A DNA stretch of 64,000 nucleotides from Baekduia alba (GTDB lineage Bacteria; Actinomycetota; Thermoleophilia; Solirubrobacterales; Solirubrobacteraceae), in the NCBI RefSeq assembly GCF_028416635.1, contig NZ_CP114013.1, positions 1,674,001-1,738,000 of the forward strand. The letters are read 5' to 3'. The first letter of the stretch is position 1; each line of letters starts with the position of its first letter. Below, one piece after another: positions 14,824-23,991 of the stretch. The notes below the pieces were generated by a model. The model saw only the letters and a program-made list of their open reading frames with translations. It ran no database searches and was not told where the DNA came from. Position numbers and translations under genes: made by a program.

Positions 14824-17800
14824 TCCGTCCGGGCCCGAACTTATCCTCAGTCGAGCTGTGCTGCACCTCCATCGCGCCGATCGCGCAGATCGCCTCGTCG
14901 GCGCGCTCGCGGCCGTGCTCGCGGAACCCCTCGCGGACCCGTTCGCGCCCGAGGTCGTCGCGGTCCCGACCCGCGGCGTCGAGCGTTGGCTGACCCAGCA
15001 GCTCTCGTCCACGCTGGGCGCGACCGACGCCGGCGCGCGCCCCGACGGCATCTGCGCCAACGTCGCGTTCCCGACACCGCGCCGCCTGGTCGACGACGCC
15101 GTCGCCGCCGGCTCGGGCTTCGACCCCGACCGCGACCCGTGGCTCCCGGCCCGCACCGTCTGGCCGCTGCTGGCCAGCGTCGACGAGCACCTGCACGACG
15201 CGTGGCTGGAGCGCCTGCGTCACCACCTCGAGCCCGGTCGTGGCGACCGCTCGCGCCGGCTGCGCGCCGTCCAGCACCTCGCCGGGCTGTTCGACCGCTA
15301 CGCGATCCACCGGCCGCAGATGTTGGCCGCGTGGCACGCGGGGGACGACGTCGACGCCTCCGCCACGGGCACGCCGCTGCCGGACCACGAGCGCTGGCAG
15401 GCCGAGCTGTGGCGACGGCTGCGGGCCAGAATCGGGCAGCCCGGCCCGGCCGAGCGCCTCCAGCTCGCCTGCCGCGAGCTCGTCGTCGACCCCGACCGCA
15501 GCGACCTCCCGCCGCGCCTCGCGCTGTTCGGCCTCACCAGCCTCCCCGCACGCCACCTCGAGGTCCTGCGCGCGCTGGCCGAGGGCGGGCGCGACGTCCA
15601 CCTCTTCCTGCTCCAGCCGTCCGACGCCTCCTGGCAGCGCGTGCGCCAAGCGCTCGACGAACGCGACGTGCCGGCCGCGCGCGAGGACACGACCACGCCC
15701 GGCCTGCTCCCCGGCAACCCGCTGCTCGCGTCCTGGGGGCGCGATGCGCGCGAGCTCCAGATGACGCTCGCGCGTGCGGGGACGGCGGCGAGCGACCAAC
15801 ACCACCAGGTCGATCGACCGGCGTCCCCGGCGACGCTGCTGCAGCGCGTCCAGGCCGACGTCCGGGCCGACCGCGTCCCGACGCTCGCCGAGGCCGAGGC
15901 GGCCGCCGACGGCTCCCTCCAGATCCACGCCTGCCACGGCGCCAACCGCCAGGTCGACGTCCTGCGCGACGCGATCCTCCACGCCCTCCAGCGGGACCCG
16001 ACCCTCGAGCCGCGCGACGTCATCGTCATGTGCCCGGACATCGAGACGTTCGCGCCGCTCATCCAGGCCACCTTCGGCGCCGGTGAGGACGCCGACGACG
16101 GCGCCCGCCTTCACGACCTGCGCGTTCGCCTCGCCGACCGCTCGCTGCGCGAGACCAACCCGGTCCTCGGCGTCGTCGCGCGGCTGCTGGAGCTGACCTC
16201 CGCGCGCGCGACCGCGTCCGAGGTGCTCGACCTCGCCGACCGCGAGTCCGTCCGCCGCCGCTTCCGCTTCGCCCAGGACGACATGAGCCGCCTGGAGGAC
16301 TGGGTCGCGGCGTCCGGCACGCGCTGGGGCTTCGACACGGAGCAGCGCAAGGACTACAACCTGGCCGGCGTCGCGCAGGGCACGTGGGCGGCCGGCCTGG
16401 ACCGCCTGCTCACCGGCGTCGCGCTGACCGAGGACGAGCCGCGGCTGCTCAGCGGCGTCGTGCCGCTCGACGACGTCGACAGCTCCACGATCGACCTCGC
16501 CGGACGCTTCGCGGAGTACGTCGAGCGCCTCAAGCAGGCGGTCGACGACTTCGCCGTCGCCAAGCCGATCGACGCCTGGGTGGTCGCGCTCGCCGACGCC
16601 GCCGACGCGCTCACGGCGACGTCGCCGGCCGACGTCTGGCAGCGCGCCGAGCTGCAGCGCGTCCTCGCCGACGTCCTGGACGAGGCGACCGCCGACGACG
16701 ACGCGACGCCGACGCCGACGACGACGCTCGACGTGGCGGACGTCGCCGCGCTGCTGGAGACCCGCCTCGCCGGCCGGCCCACGCGCGCGAACTTCCGCAC
16801 CGGCCACCTCACGGTCTGCACGCTGCAGCCGATGCGCTCGGTGCCGCACCGCGTCGTCTGCCTGCTCGGCCTTGACGACACCGTGTTCCCGCGCCGCTCC
16901 CCGCGCGACGGCGACGACCTGCTCATCGCGGCGCCGCACGTCGGCGACCGCGACGCCCGCTCCGAGGACCGCCAGATCCTGCTCGACGCGCTGCTCGCCG
17001 CCGAGGACCGGCTGATCGTCACCTACACCGGCAACGACGAGCGGACGAACGCCGAGCGCGCGCCCGCCGTCCCGGTGGCGGAGCTGCTCGACGTCGTCGA
17101 GCGGACCGCGGGGGCGGCGGCGCGCGACGCGATCGTCGTCCGCCACCCGCTGCAGCCGTTCGACGCGCGCAACTTCACGCCGGGCGCGCTGGCGCCCGAC
17201 GCCGCGGCCTGGAGCTTCGACGAGACCGCGCTCGCGGGCGCGCAGGCGATGGCGTCGGACCGCCTCCCGCCGCCGCCGTTCCTGGCGGGCCCGCTGCCGC
17301 CGGCCGCGGCCCAGCGCGACCTCGTCGAGTTGGAGGACTTGGTCGCCTTCCTCGGCCACCCGGTGCGCGCGTTCCTGCGCCAGCGCCTGGGGATCGGCGC
17401 CGGGACGCGGACCGAGGAGGTCGACGACGCGCTGCCGATCGACCTCGACTTCCGCGCGCAGTGGGCGATCGGCGACCGCCTCCTGCGCGCGCGCCTGCTC
17501 GGCGCCGACGGCGAGCGCGCGCGGGAGGCCGAGCGGGCGCGAGGCACGCTGCCGCCGTGCGCGATCGGCGCGCGCCGGCTGGACCTGCTCGACGGGCTCG
17601 CCGACGCCATCGCCGGCGCGGCGCGGCGCGAGATCCCGGACCTCGACACCGAGCGGCAGGTGCGCGACGTGCGGGTCGGGCTCGCGGACGGGCGCCGCCT
17701 CGGCGGCACCGTGTCCGGCCTCTCGGGGGACGTCGTCCAGCTCGTCACGTTCTCGCGCATCAACGCGCGCCATCGGCTCGGCGCGTGGGCACGCGTCCTG

Positions 17801-18295
17801 GCCCTCACCGCCGCGGCGCCGGAGCGGCGGTTCGCGGCGGTCACGGTCGGCCGCGCCCGGCGCAGCGTCCAGCGCTACAAGCAGCTGACGATCGCGCGGA
17901 TCCCGCCCGTGGTCGGCGCCACGCCCGAGGAGCGGCGCGCCGCGGCGCGCGCCGAGCTGGCGATCCTCGTCGACCTCTACGACCGCGGCATGCGCGAGCC
18001 GCTGCCGCTGTACTGCGAGACGTCGGCGGCGTTCGCGGCGGCCGGCGACAACCGCCGCACCGGTCGTCGGGCGGCCGAGCAGCAGTGGACGACCGCGTTC
18101 GGCGAGGCCGGCCGCGAGGACGTCGACCCCGACCACGTACGGGTCCTGGGCGGCATCCTGCCGTTCGACGCGTTGTTGGAGGACTCGCCCCGCGCCGACG
18201 AGGCGTGGGGCGACGACGAGCCCACCCGGCTCGGCCGCTACGCGCACCGCCTGTGGTCGCGCCTGCTCGCGGTCGAGGAGGTGACCGACCGGTGA
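14816..18295 (+). CDS. recC: Exodeoxyribonuclease V subunit RecC
   Basis: A 1159-aa RecC, the subunit that splits duplex ends and recognises Chi in RecBCD. The N-terminal PTRGVERWLTQQLSS and the later DVIVMCPDIETFAPLIQATFG and VVCLLGLDDTVFPRR segments are typical of RecC. The SF1 helicase motifs are degenerate, as expected, with no Walker A. Size is close to E. coli RecC (1122 aa). The GTG at 14816 overlaps the upstream gene by 8 nt, and the stop shares GTGA with recB. It loads with RecB and RecD at double-strand breaks. Confidence 0.92.
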   Translation: MPNPSGPELILSRAVLHLHRADRADRLVGALAAVLAEPLADPFAPEVVAVPTRGVERWLTQQLSSTLGATDAGARPDGICANVAFPTPRRLVDDAVAAGSGFDPDRDPWLPARTVWPLLASVDEHLHDAWLERLRHHLEPGRGDRSRRLRAVQHLAGLFDRYAIHRPQMLAAWHAGDDVDASATGTPLPDHERWQAELWRRLRARIGQPGPAERLQLACRELVVDPDRSDLPPRLALFGLTSLPARHLEVLRALAEGGRDVHLFLLQPSDASWQRVRQALDERDVPAAREDTTTPGLLPGNPLLASWGRDARELQMTLARAGTAASDQHHQVDRPASPATLLQRVQADVRADRVPTLAEAEAAADGSLQIHACHGANRQVDVLRDAILHALQRDPTLEPRDVIVMCPDIETFAPLIQATFGAGEDADDGARLHDLRVRLADRSLRETNPVLGVVARLLELTSARATASEVLDLADRESVRRRFRFAQDDMSRLEDWVAASGTRWGFDTEQRKDYNLAGVAQGTWAAGLDRLLTGVALTEDEPRLLSGVVPLDDVDSSTIDLAGRFAEYVERLKQAVDDFAVAKPIDAWVVALADAADALTATSPADVWQRAELQRVLADVLDEATADDDATPTPTTTLDVADVAALLETRLAGRPTRANFRTGHLTVCTLQPMRSVPHRVVCLLGLDDTVFPRRSPRDGDDLLIAAPHVGDRDARSEDRQILLDALLAAEDRLIVTYTGNDERTNAERAPAVPVAELLDVVERTAGAAARDAIVVRHPLQPFDARNFTPGALAPDAAAWSFDETALAGAQAMASDRLPPPPFLAGPLPPAAAQRDLVELEDLVAFLGHPVRAFLRQRLGIGAGTRTEEVDDALPIDLDFRAQWAIGDRLLRARLLGADGERAREAERARGTLPPCAIGARRLDLLDGLADAIAGAARREIPDLDTERQVRDVRVGLADGRRLGGTVSGLSGDVVQLVTFSRINARHRLGAWARVLALTAAAPERRFAAVTVGRARRSVQRYKQLTIARIPPVVGATPEERRAAARAELAILVDLYDRGMREPLPLYCETSAAFAAAGDNRRTGRRAAEQQWTTAFGEAGREDVDPDHVRVLGGILPFDALLEDSPRADEAWGDDEPTRLGRYAHRLWSRLLAVEEVTDR

Positions 18296-21200
18296 GCGAC
18301 TTCGACGTCTGCGGGCCGCTCCCGACCGGCGTCACGGTCCTGGAGGCCAGCGCCGGAACCGGCAAGACCTACACCATCGCCGCGCTGGCGACGCGCTACG
18401 TCGCCGAGGGCACGCGCCTGGACGAGCTGCTGCTGGTCACGTTCACACGGCTGGCGACCGGCGAGCTGCGCGACCGCGTCCGCCAGCGGCTGTCCGGCGC
18501 CCGCGCGGCGCTCGACCTCGCCCTGGCGGCCGATCCGCTGAGCGTCGCGATCCCGGCCGGCGACCCGCTGCTCGCGCTGCTGGCGACCGGGCCGCGCGCG
18601 GTGGTCGAGGCGCGCCGCGACCGGCTCGCGGTGGCGATCGCCGACTTCGACGCCGCCACGATCACCACCACGCACGGGTTCTGCCAGGAGGTGCTGCTCG
18701 GGCTCGGCGTGGCCGGCGACATCGATCCCGGCCACCGCTTCAGCGAGGACGCGCGTGACCTCGTCGACGAGGTCGTCCACGACCTGTACGTCAACCGCTT
18801 CAACGCGACGGCGCCGCCGGCCGGGCTCGATCGCGAGGAGGCGCGCGAGGTCGTGCAGGCGGCGATCGGCAACCCGAGCGCGCCGCTGGCGCCGATCGCC
18901 TACGACGCGCCCGACGGCGCGGTCGCGCTGCGCCACGGGCTGGCCGTCGCGGCGCGCGACGAGCTGGACCGGCGCAAGCGCGCGCTCGCGTTGATGACGT
19001 TCGACGACCTCGTCACGCGCCTGCGCGCGACGCTCGAGGGGCCGTCGGGCGACGCGGTCGCGGCCGCGCTGCGCAACCGCTACAAGATCGCGCTGGTCGA
19101 CGAGTTCCAGGACACCGATCCCGACCAGTGGACGATCATGCGGCGCGCGTTCGCGCATCCCGGGTCCACGTTGGTGTTGATCGGCGACCCCAAGCAGGCG
19201 GTGTACGCGTTCCGCGGCGCCGACGTGTACGCCTACCTCGACGCGGCCGCGTCGGCCGACGCGCGCCCGACGCTGGGCATGAACTGGCGCACCGACCGCG
19301 GGCTGCTGCACGCCTACGACGTGCTCTTCGACCACGCGCGGCTCGGCCACGAGGACATCACCTACCGCCAGACGAGCGCGTCGCCGACGCACCAGGACAC
19401 GCGGTTGAGCGGCGCGCCGGTGGGCACGCCGCTGCGGATCCGGGTCGCCGCGCGCCACGACCCGGACGTCGAGCAGACGAAGCAGGGCTGGTCCAAGGCG
19501 CCGGCGGCGCGCCAGCACGTGGCGAAGGACTGCGCGGCGGACGTCGCACGGCTGCTGGCGTCGGGGGCGACGGCCTCCGGCGCGCCGCTGAACGCCGGCG
19601 ACGTCGCCGTGCTCGTCCGGACCAACGCCCAAGCGCGCACGATCAAGGCGGCGCTGGACGACGCGGGCGTGCCGGCGGTCGTCAACGGGGCGGGCAGCGT
19701 CTTCGCGACCGACGCGGCGCGTGACTGGCTGGCGTTGTTGGAGGCCTTGGAGCGGCCGGAGTACCTCCCGCGCGCACGGGCCGCGGCGCTGACCGCGTTC
19801 CTGGCGTGGCCGGCGGAGCGCGTGGCGGGCGCGGACGACGCGGCGTGGGACGCGCTCCAGCAGCAGCTGCACGCCTGGGCGGGGCTGCTGCGGCGGACCG
19901 GCGTCGCGACGTTGATGGAGGACATCACGCAGCGTGAGGGGCTGCCGGCGCGGTTGTTGGGGCAGTTGGGTGGCGAGCGCACGCTCACGGATCTGCGCCA
20001 CGTCGGCGAGCTCCTGCACGGGGCGGCGATCGACGGGCGGCTCGGGATCACGGCGCTGGCCGCGTTGCTGCGCCATCGCATGGCGGCCGACGACCGCGAG
20101 GCCGGCGCCGAGGACCGCGCGCGGCGGCTGGAGTCCGACGCGGCGGCCGTCCAGGTCCTGACCGTCCACCGGAGCAAGGGCCTGGAGTTCGGGATCGTCT
20201 ACTGCCCGTTCCTGTGGGACCCGTTCCGCGGGCGCGACAAGGGCGTGCCGGCGATCTACCACGACCCCGAGCGCGGCAACCAGCGGACGATCGACGTGTC
20301 GCTGGACCCGCACGACGTGGCCTACGAGCGCCACGCCGCGCAGGCCGCGGCCGAGCTGGCGGGCGAGGAGCTGCGGCTGGCCTACGTCGCGCTGACGCGG
20401 GCGAAGTACCAGGCGGTCGTGTGGTGGGCGACGTCGTACTACTGCCGGGAGTCGCCGCTGGCGCGCCTGGTGCTGGAGCGCGACTTCGCCGGCGCGGTGC
20501 CGGAGGCGGGCGGGACCGGCGCCGACGCGGTGGCCGCCGACGCGGCGGCGCGCTTCCGGGCGCTGCGCGATCTGGCGCCGAAGTGCATCGCCTTGGAGCG
20601 CTCGCTGGTCGAGCGCGCGCCGGACGGCGCCGGCGCCGGCGACGGCGCGGTCGCGTTGGCGGCCGCGGTCTTCGATCGCGGGCTTGACGCGCGCTGGCGG
20701 CGCCTGTCCTACAGCGCGATCACCGCGGGCGCGTACGAGGCGCGCGTGGCGAGCGAGGTCGAGGAGGCCGTGGGGGCCGACGACGCCGCCGACGAGCGGC
20801 CCCTGGCGGCGGCGGCGCGCGCGGACGACGGCGCGCTGTCGTCGGTCCCGTCGTTGTTGGGGTCCATGCCCGCCGGGACGCGGATCGGCACGCTCGTGCA
20901 CCAGGTGCTCGAGGACACCGACTTCGCGGCCGCCGACCTCGGCGCCGAGCTGGGCGGGCGCCTCGCCGCCGCGCGCCGGCGGCGGACGCTGGACGTCGGC
21001 GATCCGGTCGTCCTGGTCGACGGGCTGCGGGCGGCCATCGAGACGCCGCTCGGGCCGCTGGTCGGCGACGCCCGCCTGCGCGACCTCGTGCGCGGCGACC
21101 GGCTCGACGAGCTGACGTTCGAGGTGCCGCTCGTCGGCGGCGACGCGCCGGACGGCGAGCTGACGCTGGCGGCGATCGCCGGCGTGCTGCGCGAGCTCGT

Positions 21201-21666
21201 GGTCGGCGACGACCCGCTCGCGGGCTACGCCGACCGGCTGCTCGACCCCATGTTGAAGGCCAACCTGCGCGGCTATCTGACCGGGACGATCGACCTCGTC
21301 GCGCGCGCCGGCGGCGGCTTCGCGATCATGGACTACAAGACCAACCGGCTGGCGGCGGCGGGCGAGGAGCTGACCGCGTGGCACCATCGCCCGGCCGCGC
21401 TGGTCGAGGAGATGCAGCGCTCGCACTACGCGCTCCAGGCGTTGTTGTACGCCGTGGCGCTGCACCGGTACCTGCGCTGGCGGCTGCCGGGCTACGACCC
21501 GGCGCGCGACCGGCCGGCCGTGTTGTACTTGTTCTTGCGCGGGATGGTCGGGCCGGACACGCCGCGCGGCGTGGACGGGTCTCCGTGCGGCGTCTTCGCC
21601 TGGCGGCCGCCGGTCGGGCTGCTGCCGGCGCTGAGCGACGTGCTGGATCGCGGGGTGGACCGGTGA
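18292..21666 (+). CDS. recB: Exodeoxyribonuclease V subunit RecB
   Basis: A 1124-aa 3'-5' helicase-nuclease subunit. Walker A EASAGTGKT is at 18-26. Motif II is VDEFQDTD, motif III IGDPKQAVYAFRGAD, then TVHRSKGLEF (motif V) and VALTRAK (motif VI). The C-terminal RecB nuclease has H in GTLVHQVLED, D in GTIDLVAR and the DYKTN signature, so all catalytic residues are visible and both activities should work. The GTG start at 18292 is coupled to recC and the stop to recD by 4-nt overlaps. Confidence 0.96.
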   Translation: MSDFDVCGPLPTGVTVLEASAGTGKTYTIAALATRYVAEGTRLDELLLVTFTRLATGELRDRVRQRLSGARAALDLALAADPLSVAIPAGDPLLALLATGPRAVVEARRDRLAVAIADFDAATITTTHGFCQEVLLGLGVAGDIDPGHRFSEDARDLVDEVVHDLYVNRFNATAPPAGLDREEAREVVQAAIGNPSAPLAPIAYDAPDGAVALRHGLAVAARDELDRRKRALALMTFDDLVTRLRATLEGPSGDAVAAALRNRYKIALVDEFQDTDPDQWTIMRRAFAHPGSTLVLIGDPKQAVYAFRGADVYAYLDAAASADARPTLGMNWRTDRGLLHAYDVLFDHARLGHEDITYRQTSASPTHQDTRLSGAPVGTPLRIRVAARHDPDVEQTKQGWSKAPAARQHVAKDCAADVARLLASGATASGAPLNAGDVAVLVRTNAQARTIKAALDDAGVPAVVNGAGSVFATDAARDWLALLEALERPEYLPRARAAALTAFLAWPAERVAGADDAAWDALQQQLHAWAGLLRRTGVATLMEDITQREGLPARLLGQLGGERTLTDLRHVGELLHGAAIDGRLGITALAALLRHRMAADDREAGAEDRARRLESDAAAVQVLTVHRSKGLEFGIVYCPFLWDPFRGRDKGVPAIYHDPERGNQRTIDVSLDPHDVAYERHAAQAAAELAGEELRLAYVALTRAKYQAVVWWATSYYCRESPLARLVLERDFAGAVPEAGGTGADAVAADAAARFRALRDLAPKCIALERSLVERAPDGAGAGDGAVALAAAVFDRGLDARWRRLSYSAITAGAYEARVASEVEEAVGADDAADERPLAAAARADDGALSSVPSLLGSMPAGTRIGTLVHQVLEDTDFAAADLGAELGGRLAAARRRRTLDVGDPVVLVDGLRAAIETPLGPLVGDARLRDLVRGDRLDELTFEVPLVGGDAPDGELTLAAIAGVLRELVVGDDPLAGYADRLLDPMLKANLRGYLTGTIDLVARAGGGFAIMDYKTNRLAAAGEELTAWHHRPAALVEEMQRSHYALQALLYAVALHRYLRWRLPGYDPARDRPAVLYLFLRGMVGPDTPRGVDGSPCGVFAWRPPVGLLPALSDVLDRGVDR

Positions 21667-23636
21667 GCTCGTTGCGCGAGCGCGACCCGTTCGACGTCCG
21701 GCTGGCGCGCACGGCGCCGGCGCCGCTGGGCGCGTTCAACGATGCCGGCGTGCTGTCGTCGGCCGACGTCCAGGTCGCGCGGCGGCTCGCGACGCTCGGC
21801 GGGGTGGAGGCGCCGTCGCTGCTGCTCGCGCTCGCGCTGGCGGTCCGGGCGCCGCGGCTCGGGCATGTGCTGGTGGATCTCGCCGACATCCGGACGACGG
21901 TCGCGGTCGACACCGAGGAGCCGGTCGACCTCGGCGCGCTGCCGTGGCCGGAGCCGGCCGCCTGGGCGGCGGAGGTCGCCGCTTGCGGGCTGGTGGCGGT
22001 GAGCGACGACGACGGTGATGACGCGGGCGACGCGCGACCGCTGCGGCTCGTCGGCTCGCGGCTGTACCTGGACCGGTACTGGCGTGAGGAGCGGCAGGTC
22101 GCCGCGGACCTGCGCGAGCGCGCGGTGGGCGAGGCGGCCGGCGTCGCGCGCGACGTGCTGGCCGAGGGCATGGCGCGGCTCTATCCCGATCGGGACGACG
22201 AGCGCGCGCGGATGGCGGCGGCGACCGCGGTCCTGCGCCGCATCGCGGTGATCGCCGGCGGGCCCGGGACGGGGAAGACGGCGACCGTCGCGCGGATCGT
22301 GGCCCTGCTCGCCGACCAGGCTGACGCGCCGCCGCTGGTCGCGCTCGCCGCGCCGACGGGCAAGGCCGCGGCGCGGCTGACCGAAGAGGTCCACGGCTGG
22401 GCGGGCCGCCTCGCCATCGACGACGGCGCGCGGGAGCGGCTGCGCGCGCTGACCGCCACGACGCTCCACCGCCTTCTCGGCACCCGGCCCGGGAGCCGCA
22501 GCCGCTTCCGCCACGACCGCAACGCGCGCCTGCCGCACGACGTCGTGATCGTCGACGAGACCTCGATGGTGTCGCTGACCCTCATGGCCCGCCTCCTCGA
22601 CGCGATCCGGCCCGACGCCCGCCTCATCCTCCTCGGCGACCCCGACCAGCTGACCTCGATCGAGGCCGGCGCCGTCCTCGGCGACATCGTCGGGCCCGCC
22701 GCCGCGCGCCCGCTGCTCAGCGCGGACGCGCGGGCACGGCTGGCGGAGGTGGGCGCGGCGGCTCCGCCCAGCGGCGCCGCTCCGCCCTCCACCGTGGTCG
22801 GCGGCGCGCCGTCCGGTGGCGACGCCGAGACCGCCGCCGCGGCGTTGCCCGACGCGCCGCTCGCCGACGGCGTCGTCGTCCTCGATCGGCTCTACCGGTA
22901 TCGGGGTGGGATCGCGGTCGTCGCCGATGCGGTCCGGCGCGGGGTCGCCGACGATGTCGTCGCGGCGCTGGCGGACGCGCGCGACGACGTGACGTGGATC
23001 GACGGCGACGTCGCGGAGCTGCGCGGCGACGCGCGGCTCGCCCCGGTGCGCGACGCGGCGACGGAGGCGGGGCGGGCGGTCATCGCGGCGGCGCGGGCGG
23101 GCGACGCGGACGCGGCCTTGGACGCCCTGCGCCGCTTCGGCCTCCTGTGCGCGCACCGCCGCGGGCCCTACGGCGTCTCAGCGTGGATGCCGGTCGTCGA
23201 GTCCTGGCTGGCAACCGAGATCGAGGCGGCGGGCGGCCGCGCGCAGAACTACCCCGGGCGGCCGCTGCTGGTCACGGCCAAGCACGACGACCTGCACCTC
23301 TACAACGGCGACACGGGCGTGATCGTGCGCGCGTCCGAGAAGCGGCTCGTCGCCGCGTTCGAGCGCACGACCGTGCGCCCGAACCAGCTCGGCGCGGTGG
23401 AGACGGTCTACGCCATGACCGTCCACAAGAGCCAGGGGTCGCAGTTCGACACGGCCGCCGTGCTCCTGCCGCCGCCGACCTCGCGCATCCTCACCCGCGA
23501 GCTCCTCTACACCGGCGTCACCCGCGCGCGCGACCGCCTTCTCGTCGTCGGCACCGAGGCGTCGATCCGCGCCGCGATCGACCGCCCCGCCGCCCGCGCC
23601 TCGGGCCTGCGGGCACGCCTCTGGGACGCGGGCTAG
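21663..23636 (+). CDS. recD: Exodeoxyribonuclease V subunit RecD
   Basis: A 657-aa 5'-3' SF1B helicase. Walker A GGPGTGKT is at 199-206. Then AAPTGKAAARLTE, VIVDETSMVSL, ILLGDPDQLTSIEAG, the C-terminal MTVHKSQGSQFD and LLYTGVTRARDRL motifs follow. A roughly 40-residue Ala/Pro/Gly insertion (about 365-405) before LADGVVVLDRLYRY is not typical and makes it a little longer than the E. coli protein (608 aa). The GTG at 21663 overlaps the recB stop. The stop overlaps that of the convergent small gene by CTAG. Confidence 0.95.
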   Translation: MSSLRERDPFDVRLARTAPAPLGAFNDAGVLSSADVQVARRLATLGGVEAPSLLLALALAVRAPRLGHVLVDLADIRTTVAVDTEEPVDLGALPWPEPAAWAAEVAACGLVAVSDDDGDDAGDARPLRLVGSRLYLDRYWREERQVAADLRERAVGEAAGVARDVLAEGMARLYPDRDDERARMAAATAVLRRIAVIAGGPGTGKTATVARIVALLADQADAPPLVALAAPTGKAAARLTEEVHGWAGRLAIDDGARERLRALTATTLHRLLGTRPGSRSRFRHDRNARLPHDVVIVDETSMVSLTLMARLLDAIRPDARLILLGDPDQLTSIEAGAVLGDIVGPAAARPLLSADARARLAEVGAAAPPSGAAPPSTVVGGAPSGGDAETAAAALPDAPLADGVVVLDRLYRYRGGIAVVADAVRRGVADDVVAALADARDDVTWIDGDVAELRGDARLAPVRDAATEAGRAVIAAARAGDADAALDALRRFGLLCAHRRGPYGVSAWMPVVESWLATEIEAAGGRAQNYPGRPLLVTAKHDDLHLYNGDTGVIVRASEKRLVAAFERTTVRPNQLGAVETVYAMTVHKSQGSQFDTAAVLLPPPTSRILTRELLYTGVTRARDRLLVVGTEASIRAAIDRPAARASGLRARLWDAG

Positions 23637-23815
23637 TCGCCCTCGCCGTCGCCCTCGCCGTCGTCGCGCGACCCGAAGAACATCCACGCGACCCCGACGA
23701 CGACCAGCACGACGCCGAACGCCAGCCCCGCCTGCTGCCCCGCGCCCAGCGCGGCGAAGATGAGCGGGATCGCGATGATCGCGCCGACCGCGAGAGTGGT
23801 CATCCGATTCGACAT
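23633..23815 (-). CDS. Small two-TM protein with acidic tail
   Basis: A 60-aa protein. The two hydrophobic stretches are TLAVGAIIAIPLIFAALG and AGLAFGVVLVVVGVAWMFFG, followed by SRDDGEGDGEGD. The ATG at 23815 gives MSNRMTT; the frame is open further upstream. The stop CTA/TAG is shared with the convergent recD stop. No family recognised. Confidence 0.6.
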   Translation of the reverse strand: MSNRMTTLAVGAIIAIPLIFAALGAGQQAGLAFGVVLVVVGVAWMFFGSRDDGEGDGEGD

Positions 23816-23891
23816 GCGGGCCGACAGCCTAGTGCCCTGATGCGTTGACTCGCGGCAGCATCCGGGCGCTCGCGGCCGCCTGAGCGCCGCC

Positions 23892-23943
23892 GCTGATCCT
23901 CGATGAACCAGGGGTTCAGCTGCGGTCATCGACGACCCTCAGC
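23892..23943. other. Nested inverted repeats downstream of the LAL regulator
   Basis: GCTGA/TCAGC (23892-23896 with 23939-23943) encloses TCGATGA/TCATCGA (23900-23906 with 23926-23932). An alternative inner hairpin TGAACC/GGTTCA competes for the same bases. It sits in the 176-bp gap between a small gene's 5' end and the regulator's stop. Possible terminator for the regulator. Confidence 0.4.
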
Positions 23944-23991
23944 CGGGGCCGAGCATCCCGCCTGCTGCACCCGAATCACCGCATCAGGAAA

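Noticed and set aside
14735-18247. A very long open frame (over 1100 codons) on the minus strand across recC
   Set aside because: It is the antisense mirror of recC in GC-rich DNA. Its translation is Arg/Val/Gly-rich with no family motifs, while the plus strand shows clear RecC features.
18238-21465. Long minus-strand open frame across recB
   Set aside because: Antisense shadow of recB; all helicase and nuclease motifs are on the plus strand.
23816-23991. tRNA or attachment-site fragment (GGTTCAGC-like)
   Set aside because: No acceptor or anticodon arms and no integrase nearby; the repeat is better explained as hairpins.
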